DNA from: Planctomycetota bacterium
GTDB taxonomy: Bacteria; Planctomycetota; B15-G4; JADJEK01
Assembly (NCBI GenBank): GCA_016709145.1
Contig: JADJEK010000024.1
Coordinates: 186,001 to 250,000, forward strand
Direction: 5' to 3'
Length of the DNA stretch: 64,000 nucleotides
This document shows, piece by piece, positions 42,428-50,481 of this stretch. Under the pieces are notes generated by a model. That model had not been told where the DNA came from and did not search any database. It saw only the letters and a list, made by a program, of their open reading frames with translations. Position numbers and translations under genes: made by a program. The first letter of the stretch is position 1. The number at the start of each line of letters is the position of its first letter.

Positions 42428-44005
42428 ATGGACATCCCCGCCGACCCGACGATCGAGGCGCTGCTGCGCAAGAATGCCGAGCTGCTCCAAGCGCTCGCGA
42501 CGAGCCAGGCGCAGGTCGACGTCCTGGTGAAGACCGTCGGCGACAAGCAGAGCGAGATCGAGCGCCTCCAGCACAAGCTGCAAGCGCTGATCCACCGCCT
42601 CTGGGGCCGGCGCTCCGAGAAGGGTGCGCCAGGTCAATTGATGTTGTTCCACGACGACGCCGAGCAGGAACAGCCGGTCAAACCGGACACCGCACCGGAC
42701 GACGAAGAAGTCCTCGAATCGACTTCGCCAAAGAAGAAGCGCAAGCCCCGCGCAGCCAAGGGCAAGGATCTGCCGCGCACGCGGATCGAGCACGACGTCA
42801 CTCCGGAGGAGAAGATCTGCGCGTGCTGCGGCGAGCAGAAGCAGCGCTTCGGCGAGGATGTGCGCGAGGAGTACGACTACGTCCCGGCTTCGGTCCTCGT
42901 CAAAGAGCACGTGCGCCCCAAGTACGCCTGCCGCTCCTGCGGCGACGGCGTGGTGATCGCCAGGCTGCCGCCGGTGCTGATCGAGAAAGGCATGCCCGGT
43001 CCCGGTCTGCTCGCGCAGATCGTGACCGCCAAGTACGCGGACCACCTGCCGCTCTATCGCCAAGAGGCGATCTTCTTGCGTCACGGCCTCGAGCTGTCGC
43101 GCCAAACGATGTGCGACTGGCTGCATGTGACGGCGCACCACTTGACGCCGATCGTGCTCGCCATGCGGCGAGACTTGTTACGTAGACCGGTGATCCAGTC
43201 CGACGACACGCATGTGATGCTGCAAACCAACGCCGAGTCCAAAGGCTGCCAGAAGGCGTTCCTGTGGGCTTGGACCGCACCCGAGCGCGACCTCGTGCTC
43301 TACGAGTTCGAGGTCACGAGAAGCATGACGATCGTCGACGCGTTCCTCGCGGACTTCACCGGCGAGGTCGTCGTCGCCGATGGATATCCCGGCTACAACC
43401 CGTGTCAAAAGCGCGGCGTGAAACGCGGCGGCTGCTTTGCACACGCACGACGCTACTTGCGCGAAGCCACGACGCACCCGCGTGAGGCGAGCAAGCTGCT
43501 CGTCCACATCCAGATGCTCTACGCCGTGGAAAAGCGTGCCAAGGAGCTCGGACTCGATGCTGAAGCTCGGCTGAGACTGCGTCAGGAAGAGAGCAAGCCG
43601 GTGCTCGCCGAACTGCGCGCGGCGCTCGATCGCATGCGTGGTCTGGGAACGCCGGACGGCGCGTTCTACAAGGCATGGCACTACCTCGACGCCCAGTGGC
43701 CGCATCTCACGCTGTTCGTCGACGACGGTCGCGTGCCGATCGACAACAACAACAGCGAGCAAATGATGCGGCCGGTGGCGGTCGGGCGTAAGAACTGGCT
43801 GTTCGCCGGCTCGATCAAGGGCGGCGAGAACGCCGCGATCTTCTACTCGGTGATCGGCACGTGCAAATTGCTCGGGATCCCACCGTTTGAATATCTCCGC
43901 GACGTGCTGTCGCGGATCTCGACGCATCCCCATCGCCTCATCCACGAGCTGACGCCCGCCGGCTGGAAAGCCGCGCGCGAGGCCGGAGCGATCAAGAGCG
44001 CGTGA
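42428..44005 (+). CDS. tnpC: IS66 transposase TnpC (copy 2)
   Basis: This 525-residue transposase has the same domains as copy 1 but lacks seven residues in the N-terminal coiled coil (ALATSQAQ in place of ALAQREATLAALGAQ). The catalytic core, from about 43000 onward, is almost identical to copy 1. The first 600 bases differ at many positions. ATG 42428 corresponds to 39142 in copy 1. Confidence 0.93.
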   Translation: MDIPADPTIEALLRKNAELLQALATSQAQVDVLVKTVGDKQSEIERLQHKLQALIHRLWGRRSEKGAPGQLMLFHDDAEQEQPVKPDTAPDDEEVLESTSPKKKRKPRAAKGKDLPRTRIEHDVTPEEKICACCGEQKQRFGEDVREEYDYVPASVLVKEHVRPKYACRSCGDGVVIARLPPVLIEKGMPGPGLLAQIVTAKYADHLPLYRQEAIFLRHGLELSRQTMCDWLHVTAHHLTPIVLAMRRDLLRRPVIQSDDTHVMLQTNAESKGCQKAFLWAWTAPERDLVLYEFEVTRSMTIVDAFLADFTGEVVVADGYPGYNPCQKRGVKRGGCFAHARRYLREATTHPREASKLLVHIQMLYAVEKRAKELGLDAEARLRLRQEESKPVLAELRAALDRMRGLGTPDGAFYKAWHYLDAQWPHLTLFVDDGRVPIDNNNSEQMMRPVAVGRKNWLFAGSIKGGENAAIFYSVIGTCKLLGIPPFEYLRDVLSRISTHPHRLIHELTPAGWKAAREAGAIKSA

Positions 44006-44156
44006 CGGGGCGCGGCGCGTCGGTGAGGAGCAGGGCGTCGGTGGCCGCCGGAAGGGCGGCGCGTACTGAGCGCATGCCGACGGGACTACGCCGTCATCGC
44101 CGGCATGGTGGCTGAGCTCAAGCGCTTGGCACAGGTGTGTAGGGCCGGACGGTTAC

Positions 44157-45017
44157 GTTAGAGTTCCCATCCGAATCGCCAAGCGACGCTATGGCCAGCC
44201 CAACAACGTCTGCGTCGTTCACGCCGACTATTGGTGCGTACTCAGCCCCGGAGGCCCCGGAGAAGAAGCGAATGATCCCCGGAAAGATGCCATTCGCTTG
44301 ATGATAGGGCGCGCCCATTGCGAAATCGGGGATGCCATCCCCCGTGAAATCGTCGAACACCTCGAACGACAATCCGAAACCGTCGAACGCTTGGAGGGCG
44401 GACACCGAAGTCAGCAGCGCGTCGTCGGATCCACTGAGCACTTGCACCGACGCGAGTCCAGCCGCGGCAGGCCCGCCGACGAGGACAGCATAGTCCGCGA
44501 TTCCGTCCGAGTTGACGTCGGGCATGCACCAGATCTGGGTCCCGAACCCGATGACTCCGTTTCCCAAGCGCGCCCGCGCGAATTGGCCCGTCTTTCCCGA
44601 ATAGATGTACACACCGCCGAACGGGGACGACGGTAGGCCAATCGCGGGTGGCGCGTTGGCGCCCGGCGACCCGAGAAGGATGTCGGGCACGCCATCGCCG
44701 GTGTAGTCCGCGCCGGCGCCGATCGCGAGTCCGAGTCCGTTCGGCCCTTGCGGGAATGACAACGCGTGAATCGTCGTGCCGTCCTTGCCCGAGTAGGCGT
44801 TCACGACCGGATTCGAGGATCCGAACAGCAGCGGTTCGACCGCGATGCAGTCCGGCGAGCCATCGCCGTCCAAGTCGCCAGCGGCTCGCACGCGCATGCC
44901 GTACAAAGACGTGCCGGCGGCCCCGTGGTGCTTCCAAAGCGCGAACTGCGCTTCTGCATCCGTGACGACGAGGCATGCGAACGCCATGATGGCCGAGAGA
45001 GCGTTCTTCCGTCGCAT
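44157..45017 (-). pseudogene. FG-GAP protein gene, N-terminal fragment (interrupted by IS66 copy 2)
   Basis: The gene starts at ATG 45017 behind a strong AAGGAGGG ribosome site and a signal peptide (ALSAIMAFACLVVTDAEAQ). The 287 codons to the insertion carry FG-GAP loops GDLDGDGSPDCIAV, ADYTGDGVPDILLG, PDVNSDGIADYAVL and DDFTGDGIPDFAMG. Host coding ends at GDSDGNSN inside the target duplication. Joining 44157 to 41578, and 40892 to 38293, gives segments of 287, 229 and 41 codons. This is one uninterrupted frame of 556 residues plus stop, the size of the neighbouring intact FG-GAP protein. The gene was therefore intact until the two IS66 insertions and is now inactive. Confidence 0.93.
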
Positions 45018-45129
45018 GCGTGATCCCTCCTTATCGTTCGGCTGGAGGGAACACCGTGCGCCGACGTCGGTCAAGCCCCGATCGTTGGCGCGCCGCACTT
45101 TCCATCCCCTCCGCCTCCCGAGGTCCTCC

Positions 45130-45615
45130 GTGGCCACGCACGTCCTGACCGCCGACTTGTTCGTCCCATTGCCACGCGAGCGCGTGTTCGCGTTCTTCGC
45201 CGACGCGGAGAACCTCGAGCGCATCACGCCGCCGGAACTACGGTTTCGCATCCTGACGCCGCGGCCGGTGCCGATCCACACCGGCGCGATCATCGACTAT
45301 CGATTGAGCCTCCACGGTCTGCCGTTCCATTGGAAGACGCTGATCACCGCGTGGGAGCCGCCGACGCGCTTCGCCGACACGCAGGAGCGCGGCCCGTACG
45401 CGAAGTGGGTCCACACGCACGAGTTCGAGGACGGCGACGGCGGCACGCACATCCGCGACCGCGTGGAGTACGCGTTGCCGCTCGCGCCGCTGTCGAACGT
45501 CGCGCTGCCGATCGTGAAGCGGCAACTGCGTCGGATCTTCACGTATCGCCAAGAGGCGTGTGCGCGTGGCCTCGGAGTCGATCCGAGCCTCACGCGCGGA
45601 TCGCTCTCCGTCTGA
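45130..45615 (+). CDS. SRPBCC (START/cyclase-like) ligand-binding domain protein
   Basis: This 161-residue protein belongs to the polyketide cyclase/SRPBCC group: FVPLPRERVFAFFADAENLERITPPEL, an aromatic middle (FHWKTLITAWEPPTRFADTQ), and HTHEFEDGDGGTHIRDRVEY. A GTG start at 45130 is proposed because the fold begins right there. The open frame extends further upstream but overlaps the divergent FG-GAP start region. Such proteins bind hydrophobic ligands. It is often found alone, as here, and its ligand cannot be told. Confidence 0.85.
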   Translation: MATHVLTADLFVPLPRERVFAFFADAENLERITPPELRFRILTPRPVPIHTGAIIDYRLSLHGLPFHWKTLITAWEPPTRFADTQERGPYAKWVHTHEFEDGDGGTHIRDRVEYALPLAPLSNVALPIVKRQLRRIFTYRQEACARGLGVDPSLTRGSLSV

Positions 45616-45673
45616 TGTCGACCGAACGACGTCGAGCAGCGCGTGTGTCCGCGAACTCGGGGATGAGGGCGCC

Positions 45674-46261
45674 ATGACCGAATCGCCCAAGTTCCTGGCC
45701 GACGCCACCGCGCTGCCGGTGCTCGAGACCGAGCGCCTGCGCATCCGCCCCGTCACGATGGCGGACACGGACGACTTGTTCGCCGTGTTCTCGTCCCCGC
45801 GCGTGATGCGGTATTGGAGCTCGCCGGCGATGCGCGAGCGCGCCGAGGCCATCGCGTACATCCAATCGATCTTCGACTTCTTCGCGGAGCGCTCGCTGTT
45901 CCAGTGGGGGATCGCCCTGCGATCGGACGATCGGTTGATCGGCACGTGCACGTTTTTCGCGCTCGACGCGATGCACCGTCGATGCGAGATCGGCTACGCG
46001 CTGCATGACTCGCAGTGGCGACGCGGCATCATGCGCGAAGTGCTGACGCGCCTGTTCGACTTCGCGTTCGACGACCTGCGCATCCACCGCATCGAAGCCG
46101 ACGTCGACCCGCGCAATGACGCGTCGATGGGATTGTTGGAGAGCCTCGGCTTCCGGCGCGAGGGCTATCTGCGCGAGCGCTGGTTCGTCAACGACGAGAT
46201 CCAGGACGCGGTGTTCCTCGGACTGCTCGCTGCGGATTGGCGCGCGCGCCGGTCGTCGTGA
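45674..46261 (+). CDS. GNAT family N-acetyltransferase, RimJ/RimL type
   Basis: This 195-residue acetyltransferase carries LETERLRIRPVTMADTDDLF at the start, CEIGYALHDSQWRRGIMREV (acetyl-CoA loop, slightly degenerate Q/R-x-x-G-x-M) and the end IEADVDPRNDASMGLLESLGF. These are the marks of the Acetyltransf_3 subfamily, which includes ribosomal protein N-acetyltransferases. ATG 45674 follows GATGAGGG. The acceptor is unknown. Confidence 0.9.
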   Translation: MTESPKFLADATALPVLETERLRIRPVTMADTDDLFAVFSSPRVMRYWSSPAMRERAEAIAYIQSIFDFFAERSLFQWGIALRSDDRLIGTCTFFALDAMHRRCEIGYALHDSQWRRGIMREVLTRLFDFAFDDLRIHRIEADVDPRNDASMGLLESLGFRREGYLRERWFVNDEIQDAVFLGLLAADWRARRSS

Positions 46262-46289
46262 CCGACGCGCCGCGCCTCTGACGCACCGC

Positions 46290-47618
46290 TCAGCTCAACT
46301 TCGTGATGCCCGGCACCGGCACGATGACCTTCGGGGCGTCGCCGAACGCGAGCTCGCGCGGGCCGAGCATCTCGTTCGATTCGAGCGCCTGCTGCCACGA
46401 GACCTGCTGCCCCGTGTACGCGGCCATGCGCGCCATGATCGCGAGCAGCGTCGAGTGCGCGACCCACTCGCCGTCGTTCTTCGGCGTGCCGGCGCGGATC
46501 GACGCGATCAGTTCGTCGTGCTCCTGTTGATACATGTCGTTGTCGGGACCTTCGTAGTCCCACGCGTTCGCGCCGGTGATGCGATGCAGCGGCTGCCAGC
46601 CGTTCACGAGCGCGTCGCCCTTCGTGCCCCAGATCCAATCGCTGTTGTCGTTCGCGCAGTTGTCGATCTGGCGGCACATGTGGAAGGCGCGCGCGCCGTT
46701 CGCGTATTCGTAGGTCGCGCTGAAGTGGTCGTAGACGTCGCCGCGCTCTTCGCCGACGCGAGCCTGCCGGCCACCGACCGCGACGACCGACAGCGGCGGC
46801 GCGTCTTGGAACGTCCAGCCCTGCTTGTCGATCGAGTGCACGGCCTGCTCGACGATGTGGTCGCCCGACAGCCACGTGAAGTGCTGCCAATTGCGCAGTT
46901 GGAACTCCATCTCGCTCCACGCCGGGTCGCGCTTGCGCGTGCCGAGCGGCGACGCGTTGTACGTCGAGTAGTACGCGCGGACGTCGCCGATCGCGCCGGA
47001 GTGGACGCGCTCCCACAGCGCGCGGTGGCGGTTGTTGTAGCGCCAGCAGAACCCGCAGACGATCGACAGGTTCTTCTCCTTCGCGAGCTTCGCGCTCTCG
47101 AGCACCGAGCGGACGCCGGGCGCGTCGACGGCGACGGGCTTCTCGCAGAACACGTGCTTGCCGGCGGCGATCGCGGCCTTCAGGTGCGTGGGGCGGAAGT
47201 ACGGCGGCGTCGTCAGCAACACGACGTCGACGCCGCTCGCGATCACCTTTTCATAGGCGTCGAAGCCCGTGAACATGCGCTCGGGCGTCACTTGGATGCG
47301 CGCGGCGCCTTCTTCGCCGGCCGCTTCCTTCAAGTTCGCGAGCGCCGACTCCGCGCGATCGAGGAACACGTCGCCCATCGCGTGGAGGACGACCGTGCCG
47401 TTCTCGGCGGAGATCGCTTGCATCGCGGCGCCGGTGCCGCGGCCGCCGCAACCGATCAAGCCGACTTTCAATACCGTGCGGTCGCGCGTCGCGCCGAACG
47501 CGCCGCTGCCCAATGCGAACGGCACCATCGCCGCGGCCGAGCCGGCGAGGAACAGCCGGCGCGAGAACTGGCGGCCGTCGATCGAAATGACGTCATCGGT
47601 GGGATGCGGTTCGTTCAC
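46290..47618 (-). CDS. Tat-exported Gfo/Idh/MocA family oxidoreductase
   Basis: This 442-residue protein carries a twin-arginine signal (FSRRLFLAGSAAAMVPFALG) and then a Rossmann domain (LKVGLIGCGGRGTGAAMQAI). The conserved FCEKPVAVDAPGVR segment and the C-terminal substrate domain (WSEMEFQLRNWQHFTWLSGD and EQAVHSIDKQGW) follow. Such exported Gfo/Idh proteins are abundant in planctomycetes. The GTG at 47618 follows CTGGAGA. It ends convergent with the GNAT gene. The substrate is unknown. Confidence 0.9.
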   Translation of the reverse strand: MNEPHPTDDVISIDGRQFSRRLFLAGSAAAMVPFALGSGAFGATRDRTVLKVGLIGCGGRGTGAAMQAISAENGTVVLHAMGDVFLDRAESALANLKEAAGEEGAARIQVTPERMFTGFDAYEKVIASGVDVVLLTTPPYFRPTHLKAAIAAGKHVFCEKPVAVDAPGVRSVLESAKLAKEKNLSIVCGFCWRYNNRHRALWERVHSGAIGDVRAYYSTYNASPLGTRKRDPAWSEMEFQLRNWQHFTWLSGDHIVEQAVHSIDKQGWTFQDAPPLSVVAVGGRQARVGEERGDVYDHFSATYEYANGARAFHMCRQIDNCANDNSDWIWGTKGDALVNGWQPLHRITGANAWDYEGPDNDMYQQEHDELIASIRAGTPKNDGEWVAHSTLLAIMARMAAYTGQQVSWQQALESNEMLGPRELAFGDAPKVIVPVPGITKLS

Positions 47619-47679
47619 GGGTCGATCTCCAGGCGAATGTGGGCGGATGTGGGCGAATCGGGTCGAGTTCAACGATCGG

Positions 47680-48606
47680 TCACGGAGACGGGGCGGAGTC
47701 GCAGACCACGCGGAAACCGGCGAACGCGGCATCCGCGAGCCACCATTTACTCTTCGGGATCTGAGGGTCGCTTTGGTTCCACGCCTTCACGGGCTCGCGC
47801 CGCGCGGCGTACGTCAGGACTTCGGGCTTGTCGAGGAAGCAGCCGCCGCGCAGCACGGTCTTGCCGTCCGCGGTCGTGCACCATTCGGCGACGTTGCCAA
47901 GCATGTCGTGGAGGCCGAACGCGTTCGCGGTCTTCGTGGCGACCGCGCGCGTCTTCTTGTCGTCGTTGCCGAGATGCCACGCGACGTCGTCGAGCATCGC
48001 CGGCGCCGCGGCTTCGTCGCCCGCGCGCGCGGCGGCTTCCCATTCGGCTTCGGTCGGCAAGCGGAACGTCACGCCCGACAGCGCGCTGAGCCACGCGCAA
48101 GCTTGCTGTGCACCTTTCGCCGAGATCGACAACGCGGGGAATCCGGCGTGGCCGAACCCGCGATCGGCGAGCACGTAGGCCTTCGTCGGGCGCGCGACCG
48201 CGTCGACCGCGGCCGAACGATCGGCGGCGGGCTTGTCCTGCGCCATCACGAACGCGTCGTAGAGGTCCCACGTCGTCTCGGTCTTCGCGACCCAGATCGT
48301 CCTGGTCGACTTCGCGTCGTCTTCGATCGCGACGCGGACGGGCAGCATGTCGAGCACGACCGTCGTGCCCGGTATCGTCAGCGCGAACGGCTTCGCGTCG
48401 CCGACCGCTACGGTCGGCGCGGGCGTCGCCCCCTCGGCCTTCGCCTCGTCCTGCGGCTGCGCCGCGGCCGGGGCATCCTGGAACGGAGCCGCCCCGGTGA
48501 ACGCCACGCCCAAGGCCATCGTCAGCCCGCATGCGAACACGAGTCGCGCCGTCCCACGCCGTGAAGAAAGCGGAGCAGTCGCCCTATGAACGAATGGTTC
48601 GGTCAT
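47680..48606 (-). CDS. Secreted formylglycine-generating-enzyme-like protein (SUMF1 domain)
   Basis: This 308-residue protein has a membrane or signal segment (LVFACGLTMALGVAFTGAA), then a Pro/Ala/Glu-rich linker and an FGE-sulfatase (PF03781) domain. Domain motifs are VAKTETTWDLYDAF, RLPTEAEWEAAARAG, FGLHDMLGNVAEWC and RGGCFLDKPEVLTYAARR, ending in FAGFRVV. Many members bind rather than modify sulfatases, and here only scattered cysteines remain, so true formylglycine-generating activity is uncertain. The 5' end is divergent from the ApbE-DUF1080 gene. It lies 61 bases upstream of the Tat oxidoreductase gene and may be co-transcribed with it. Confidence 0.85.
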   Translation of the reverse strand: MTEPFVHRATAPLSSRRGTARLVFACGLTMALGVAFTGAAPFQDAPAAAQPQDEAKAEGATPAPTVAVGDAKPFALTIPGTTVVLDMLPVRVAIEDDAKSTRTIWVAKTETTWDLYDAFVMAQDKPAADRSAAVDAVARPTKAYVLADRGFGHAGFPALSISAKGAQQACAWLSALSGVTFRLPTEAEWEAAARAGDEAAAPAMLDDVAWHLGNDDKKTRAVATKTANAFGLHDMLGNVAEWCTTADGKTVLRGGCFLDKPEVLTYAARREPVKAWNQSDPQIPKSKWWLADAAFAGFRVVCDSAPSP

Positions 48607-48660
48607 GCTCAGTCCCCAACGTCTTTGAATTCGGCGGCTGCCGCCGCCGAGCAACACCTT

Positions 48661-50310
48661 GTGAGGCCGAGAACGCGAATCAATCGGATTGATTTACGTT
48701 CTCTCAAAGCGGCGGGTCTCCTCGGGGGGATCCTGTTCGGAATCGTCGGAACGAGCGAGCTGGCGTGCTCCGCGCCGGCATCGAGCGAGGCGAAGCGGTG
48801 GGAGTATACGCGCATCCTGATGGGCGCCGAGTGTCGTCTGGCGTTCTACGCCGACGGATCGCAGGGCGAGCCCGAAGCGCTCGCCGCCGCGAAGGACGCG
48901 TTCGCGGAGATCACGGCGCTCGAGGACGTGTTGTCCGATTGGCGCGTCGACAGCGAAGTCACGCGCCTGAACGGAAGCGGCGGGAAGGGGCCACAAGCCG
49001 CGAGCGCGACGCTGCTGCAAGCGACGCAGCGCGCGCTCGCATTCGCCGAAAGCACCGGTGGAGCATTCGATCCGACCGTGATGCCGCTCGTCCGACTTTG
49101 GCGCGACGCGCGCGCGAAGGGCTCGGCTCCCGATCCCGCGCAGTGGGACGCCGCGCGCGCCGCGGTCGATTGGCGCGACGTCGTGGTCGACGCGAGCGCG
49201 AGCACGATCGAACTGAAGCGCGCCGGCGCGGGGCTCGACTTCGGCGGCATCGGCATGGGCCTCGGCGCCGACGCCGCGTTGCGCGTGCTGCGCGAGCGCG
49301 GGTTCGCGCGTGCGATGGTCGACTTCTCGGGCGACATCGCGTGCGGGGACGCGCCGCCGGGCAAGGACGGCTGGACGATCGCGGTCGGCGTCCACGGAGC
49401 AGCGCTCGCGGTCGAGACCGTGACGCTCGTGAACCAAGCTCTCGCCGCGTCGGGTCCCACCGAACAAGCGATCGACGTCGACGGCGCGCAGTGGTCGCAC
49501 GTGATCGATCCGCGCTCGGGCAAGGCGCTGACGCAGCCGCTCGTGTTCACGGTGATCGCAAGCGATGCGACGACGGCCGACGCGCTGTCGACGGCGGCGA
49601 GCGTGCTCGGGCGCATGGCGGGCCGCGACCTCGTGAACGCGACGCCCGGCGCGCGTTTGATCGTCGAGGATCCGCGCTTCACGCGCGTGTTCGGTGCAGC
49701 CGAGCCTCCGTCTCGCGATCTGCTCGCGCAGACGAATCTGTCGGAGTGGCAGGCGCTCGGCGACGCCGACGGGTATCGCATCGTCGACGGCGTGCTCGAG
49801 ATCCCCGCGCACGGCGGCGGCACGCTGCGCACGAACGAGGTGTTCCGCGACTTCGCGCTGACGTTGGAGTTCCAGTTGGCGATGGGCGCGAACAGCGGTC
49901 TGTTCCTGCGCGCGAAGCCTGGAGACAAGAATCCGGCGTACTCGGGCTGCGAGATCCAGCTCATCGACGACTACCACTGGGGCGAGATCACCGGCACGCC
50001 GCTGAAGTCGTGGCAGCATTCGGGCAGCCTCTATGGCGCGATCGCCGCCCCGGTCGAGGAGCTCGAGCCGATCGGTTCGTGGAACCGCCTGGACGTGCTG
50101 TGCGCCGGCTCGCGCCTCGCGGTCGCGTTGAACGGCGTGATGCTCTACGACGTCGACACGCACGCGCTGAAGCCCGAGCAAGGACCTCCATTCGCGGAAC
50201 GGGTGACCGAGGGATATCTCGGGCTGCAGCGCTACGGCGCACCGCACGTGAAGGATGGCGTCGCCGCTCGCTTCCGCTCCGTCCGCGTGCGAGACCTTTC
50301 GCCTCAATGA
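48661..50310 (+). CDS. Fusion of ApbE-like flavin transferase and DUF1080 domain
   Basis: This is about 549 residues from a proposed GTG at 48661; the frame is open from 48586. An N-terminal membrane or signal segment (AAGLLGGILFGIVG) is followed by an ApbE domain with FDPTVMPLVRLWRD, LDFGGIGMGLGADAALRVL and VDGAQWSHVIDPRSGKAL. The common lysine in the IAKGY motif is replaced by methionine. The last 190 residues form a DUF1080 (3-keto-disaccharide hydrolase-like, LamG fold) domain with FALTLEFQLAMGANSGLFLR, AYSGCEIQLIDD and LYGAIAAPVEEL. ApbE attaches FMN to extracytoplasmic redox proteins. How DUF1080 connects to this is unknown. Periplasmic location is inferred. Confidence 0.85.
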   Translation: MRPRTRINRIDLRSLKAAGLLGGILFGIVGTSELACSAPASSEAKRWEYTRILMGAECRLAFYADGSQGEPEALAAAKDAFAEITALEDVLSDWRVDSEVTRLNGSGGKGPQAASATLLQATQRALAFAESTGGAFDPTVMPLVRLWRDARAKGSAPDPAQWDAARAAVDWRDVVVDASASTIELKRAGAGLDFGGIGMGLGADAALRVLRERGFARAMVDFSGDIACGDAPPGKDGWTIAVGVHGAALAVETVTLVNQALAASGPTEQAIDVDGAQWSHVIDPRSGKALTQPLVFTVIASDATTADALSTAASVLGRMAGRDLVNATPGARLIVEDPRFTRVFGAAEPPSRDLLAQTNLSEWQALGDADGYRIVDGVLEIPAHGGGTLRTNEVFRDFALTLEFQLAMGANSGLFLRAKPGDKNPAYSGCEIQLIDDYHWGEITGTPLKSWQHSGSLYGAIAAPVEELEPIGSWNRLDVLCAGSRLAVALNGVMLYDVDTHALKPEQGPPFAERVTEGYLGLQRYGAPHVKDGVAARFRSVRVRDLSPQ

Positions 50311-50481
50311 GTTCGTCCGGAATTCGTCCGCGAAGAGATGGCGGATTGGGGCCCGTTCGTTTCAGAGGTGCAAGACCGCGTCTCGCGCTGTCGTCACGAC
50401 CGTCTCGAAGCCGGATTGAATCTCCAGCGTGTGTTCGCGCGGAGTCGATGCAACGATCGAAGTCCACTCTTCGATCCATTG

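Larger units (their letters stand above)
41587..44156 (+). mobile_element. IS66-family insertion sequence, copy 2
   Basis: The 2570-bp element has the same ends as copy 1 (GTAACCGTCCGG and CCGGACGGTTAC). It is flanked by a different perfect 8-bp duplication GTTAGAGT (41579-41586 and 44157-44164), which shows it inserted independently. All three genes are intact. It differs in length from copy 1 by a 21-bp deletion in tnpC and the one base missing from copy 1 tnpB. Confidence 0.96.
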
